Below, piece after piece: positions 60,911 through 64,000 of a stretch of 64,000 nt of DNA; the first letter of the stretch is position 1; every line of letters starts with the position of its first letter. Origin of the DNA: Galaxea fascicularis (lineage: Eukaryota > Cnidaria > Anthozoa > Scleractinia > Euphylliidae). The stretch lies in contig OX419347.1 in assembly GCA_948470475.1 (NCBI GenBank), forward strand, positions 4,913,538-4,977,537, written 5' to 3'. Under the pieces are notes generated by a model that was given only the letters and a program-made list of their open reading frames with translations, was not told the DNA's origin and did not search any database. A program made the position numbers and the translations under genes.

Positions 60911-61384
60911 GCTAATGGTAACCGGAAAACATTTTGAACTTGGAGTAGCTGGTACAAGACTGATGAGCGTAGGTGTGAAGGAGAGAATGCATACCCTCAC
61001 CTGTGATATAAGAAAAGACGTATCCAGAGTGAAGGACAAATACGGGGCTTCCCAATACCTTGACGATATTGCGATGCAAAGGAAACGGATTAGTTCTCGG
61101 GTCTAGCAACAGGCTGCATAAGGTAGCAATGGACTCCACTGCTTGCTGGGCAAGTTTCAAAGATAGGTTGCGGATAATTGTCAGGGTATTATCAGATAAC
61201 TACGCTTTTGGACATTGTTGAAAGTTTAAACGAAAAATCTGCCTGAACTGCGTAGTTAAAGATCTTGCAGGTGGCTCTTGGTTTTGACTACTAGTGTAAG
61301 GGGCAGGAGTCAATCGACGGCTGTTGAGAGTTATTCTCATGTCGTGGTGTCACTGCTACAATGTTAATAGTAGCTCTTAACTAT

Positions 61385-61760
61385 TGAAGTGATGGGTAAA
61401 ATCCTAAAGTGTGACCATTCATATGAAAGCTACTGAGCAGTACTTTCCTGTGTTGTTTATTATGCTGTACAAGGTGGTTCTAAATTTTGGGGTCTGTGGA
61501 TGAAATCTTTAAGTGTGACCGTTCAAATGAAAGCTACTGAGTAGCACTTTCTTATGGGTCTGTTTAAACATAATGCTGTACAAATTGATTCTGACGTCTG
61601 AATCTTTAAAAGAAGTCCTTGAATGTGCCATACAGGGAAAAGTACTAAGCAGTACTTTCCTGGAGTGTACACAGTGTTGAACAATTTGTTGAACAATATG
61701 TTTTCAACTCTAATCGGCGTCTCTACAAAACTCCCTGGTTCAATCAATTCATGTGAAAAC
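61385..61760 (+). repeat. ~105-bp tandem repeat block, array 2
   Basis: About three units starting near 61408, 61512 and 61622, same family and orientation as 48440-48860. It begins about 475 bp after the stop of STEL-tail gene 3. Confidence 0.8.
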
Positions 61761-61989
61761 TACTGAGGCGACATCTCTCCCATCCTTGTTCAGTGTTTGT
61801 TTTCAGAACTGAGTTTTTGACATGAAATTTGGATCTTTCGTCAGTTTTGAATCGGAGCAATATTGGCCCTTGAATGGACGAGATAAGAGAAAAATAAACC
61901 TGCAATCATTTCTCATCAGTGACACCTTCTAAACTGTTTAAACAAGGTATTGTCAAAACATACATAAACAAACAGCCAGACTAAAACCC

Positions 61990-62034
61990 AACCTCATTCC
62001 CAGGGTCTCTCCTCTTGATCCTGGGAATGAGGTT
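61990..62034. repeat. Small foldback, second CTCATTCCCAGG copy
   Basis: AACCTCATTCCCAGG mirrored exactly by CCTGGGAATGAGGTT around 15 bases. Confidence 0.75.
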
Positions 62035-62724
62035 GACTAAACCCGGATCGCGGATACAGTATCGTAAATTGCTTTGCAGCCGGTCAGGGAATACGGTATG
62101 GCTGATAAAGAGCCGAGGGTAAATAAGTGATTTATTGTCTGCTGCCAGATACTGACACTCAATCTGTAAATATTTGTTACAACCCACCGATAAGTGTTTT
62201 TCAAGAAGCCCAACAGTTACTGTGTACACAAACTGATTGAAGCCCGCAGTGACGCTAATGATCGCAATTAATTTTCTCGCAACTCAGTTATCAATATCAG
62301 TTGAAGTATTCATTACCTCGGCTCAATTGCCTTGATTGAGAAACAATACCGAGGTCTTTGCTGAGAATGTCAGTCGGAAGACAAGAAGGAGATTCATTAG
62401 TTGTTGGCGTTTAGGTCATAAGTTATCTACTCTTTAAGCACTGATATGCTCTTTACTGTTTCCTATTTATTACGCATTATTCTAGCTGAGAGAATTCTTT
62501 TAAACATGAGGACAGTTGTGTTCGAGTAAAATAGTGCAACTGACTGAACGTTGGGAGGAACTAGCTACAGCTAGTCACAAATTCTTTTTGGCTGTATTAT
62601 CTGGCGTAATCAGTCATAAAGGCACGACACTTCCGTCAGCCAGGATATGTCTTTCTAAACTATAAACTTCCTCATGGCTTTTTGGGACGGCACCATGTAT
62701 ATATCAGACAAGGTGGCTCTAACG

Positions 62725-62995
62725 TTTGAATTAATGGGTAAAATCCTCAAGTGTGACCATTCAAATGGAAGCTACCGAGCAGTACTTTCCTGTGGTGCTG
62801 TTTGTTATGCTGTAAAAGATGGTTCTAACGTTTGAGTCTGTTTGATGAAATCATTAAGAGTGGCCATGCAAATAAAAGCTACTGAGTGGTACTTTAATGT
62901 AGTGCAGCTGTTTGTCATACTGTATGAGGTGGTTCTTTCATGGAGGAATCCCTGAAGCGCAATTATGCAAGTGAAAACTACCGACCAATTTTGTC
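62725..62995 (+). repeat. ~105-bp tandem repeat block, array 3
   Basis: Units starting near 62750, 62855 and 62955, increasingly diverged; same family as arrays 1 and 2. Confidence 0.75.
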
Positions 62996-63094
62996 TTTCT
63001 GAACTGTCTATTTAACAAGTAGATTCCATGTTGCCGTGCGTCTGTTCAGTGACGCCAAAATGCGGTAAGAACAAAGAAAGTGGCACACGAGGTT

Positions 63095-63315
63095 AAGAAA
63101 CTGTGGTGCTGCGTTAGTGGGGAAGTTGTACACAAACATTTGGTTTTATCAACGAGTTCAAAATGTCATTGAGCACCGTGCATGGATTCTAAATGCTGAC
63201 GTTTCGAGCGTTAGCTATTAGTCAGAGCAAATCGAGGAATTATGGGTTGTGTGTATATAAACGGTTTATATAATGGAGATGGAGCCACGCTATTGGTGGT
63301 AACCTGGCAACGTGA
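63095..63315 (-). repeat. Dispersed repeat family R3, reverse copy
   Basis: The reverse complement carries CACCAATAGCGTGGCTCC, TATATACACACAACCC, ATAATTCCTCG, GCTAACGCTCGAAACGTCAG and GTTGATAAAACCAAATG in the same order as 51168-51330. Confidence 0.75.
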
Positions 63316-63573
63316 AAAATAGAGGTACATTAATTGAATGGAAACCGTTCGTTGATACAGTGGAGATTGAGGGTGCCAATTTGGAAGATAAATTTTTGTT
63401 CAAGAATCTTGCGATACGAGGCGATACGATAGCCGAACGTGTCACTGTTGTTCACTCAGTATTATATTATATAATATTCTATGCCATGTTTTTTTTAAAA
63501 TAATATAATAGTCCGAAAGGTTTGAGCAGTATTTTGTAGACTTTGCTATGGCCCCAATCAGTGCCGACTATCA

Positions 63574-63752
63574 TGGTATTTCTCCTTAATATATCAATAC
63601 ATTGTCCAGCATACAGGTAATGAGAATAGACAAATTTATCAGTCAGAGGGTATTATCGTGATATAACCCCAAATTCTCTGCATTAATGTACAAGGGGCTG
63701 TGTATCAGGAAGAAAGGAGAATTAATAATCAGATTTGAGGAGTTGTCAAATG
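63574..63752 (+). repeat. Dispersed repeat family R2, copy 3
   Basis: TTTCTCCTTAATATATCAAT, CATTGTCCAGCATACAGGTA, CAGTCAGAGGGTATTATC and GGAGAATTAATAATCAGATT match 56491-56704 in order. Confidence 0.75.
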
Positions 63753-64000
63753 CTAGCTATTATTATCCTCTTCACCATTAACAGGTGCATTAATGAAGCC
63801 GAGGTCATGCTAAACCTTTCAAATCGATAGGGAGATTTGTTGCGGCTGATTTCGTCATTACGTCGGTATTGTTAGTTTGTTTGTCGCGCCTGTGATACTG
63901 CGGCAAGCTGATTAAAGAATTATCACTACCTATAATGCCTGCCTGATGAAAAGCCGGTATCGGATGAGAGTGACGTGTTTATTAATAAACGATATCACTG

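Noticed and set aside
60870..61106. 78-codon frame overlapping the end of STEL-tail gene 3
   Set aside because: Shifted frame starting inside the better supported gene; no independent evidence.

Overview
The window is animal genomic DNA. Its genes have many short coding exons with GT-AG borders, sit in AT-rich introns, and are surrounded by hairpin-type (MITE-like) repeats. Gene content, intron sizes and repeat style suggest an anthozoan cnidarian, most likely a stony coral; this is inferred without a database search.

Positions 1-42,100 are gene-rich. In order: the 3' two-thirds of RICTOR (+, 489-11720, 14 exons); a threonine-dehydratase/serine-racemase-fold gene that has lost every recognisable PLP-binding motif (+, 15203-21397, 10 exons); a GPx7/8-like thiol peroxidase (-, 22888-24715) head-to-head with CDC20 (+, 24998-28870); TRAPPC5 (-, 30199-32701) head-to-head with ABITRAM/FAM206 (+, 32754-35873), with only 52 bp between the two start codons; and a two-membrane-segment gene resembling TMEM249, a CatSper-associated protein (+, 38321-42086, first exon not found). 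All exon joins listed were checked for reading phase and agree with the protein family where the family is known.

Positions 42,100-64,000 are gene-poor and repeat-rich. They hold three small intronless genes (46329-46820 -, 54939-55316 -, 60449-60910 +). Their bodies are unrelated by eye, but all end in the same tail, [VI]DGL[LF]TTT[LF]CSTEL-stop. Codons in the tail differ almost only at synonymous positions, so the peptide is what is being conserved. STEL at the C-terminus fits a class I PDZ ligand. I recognise no known family, and this is the best candidate for an undescribed system. Blocks of a ~105-bp tandem repeat lie near the first gene and downstream of the third.

Mobile DNA: a TTAA-flanked inverted-repeat element with a THAP zinc-finger remnant (22023-22811, Kolobok-like) that was later hit by a 102-bp foldback element; a TTAA-flanked MITE in a CDC20 intron; and many other hairpins, microsatellites and dispersed short repeats. 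I saw no tRNA, rRNA or CRISPR array.
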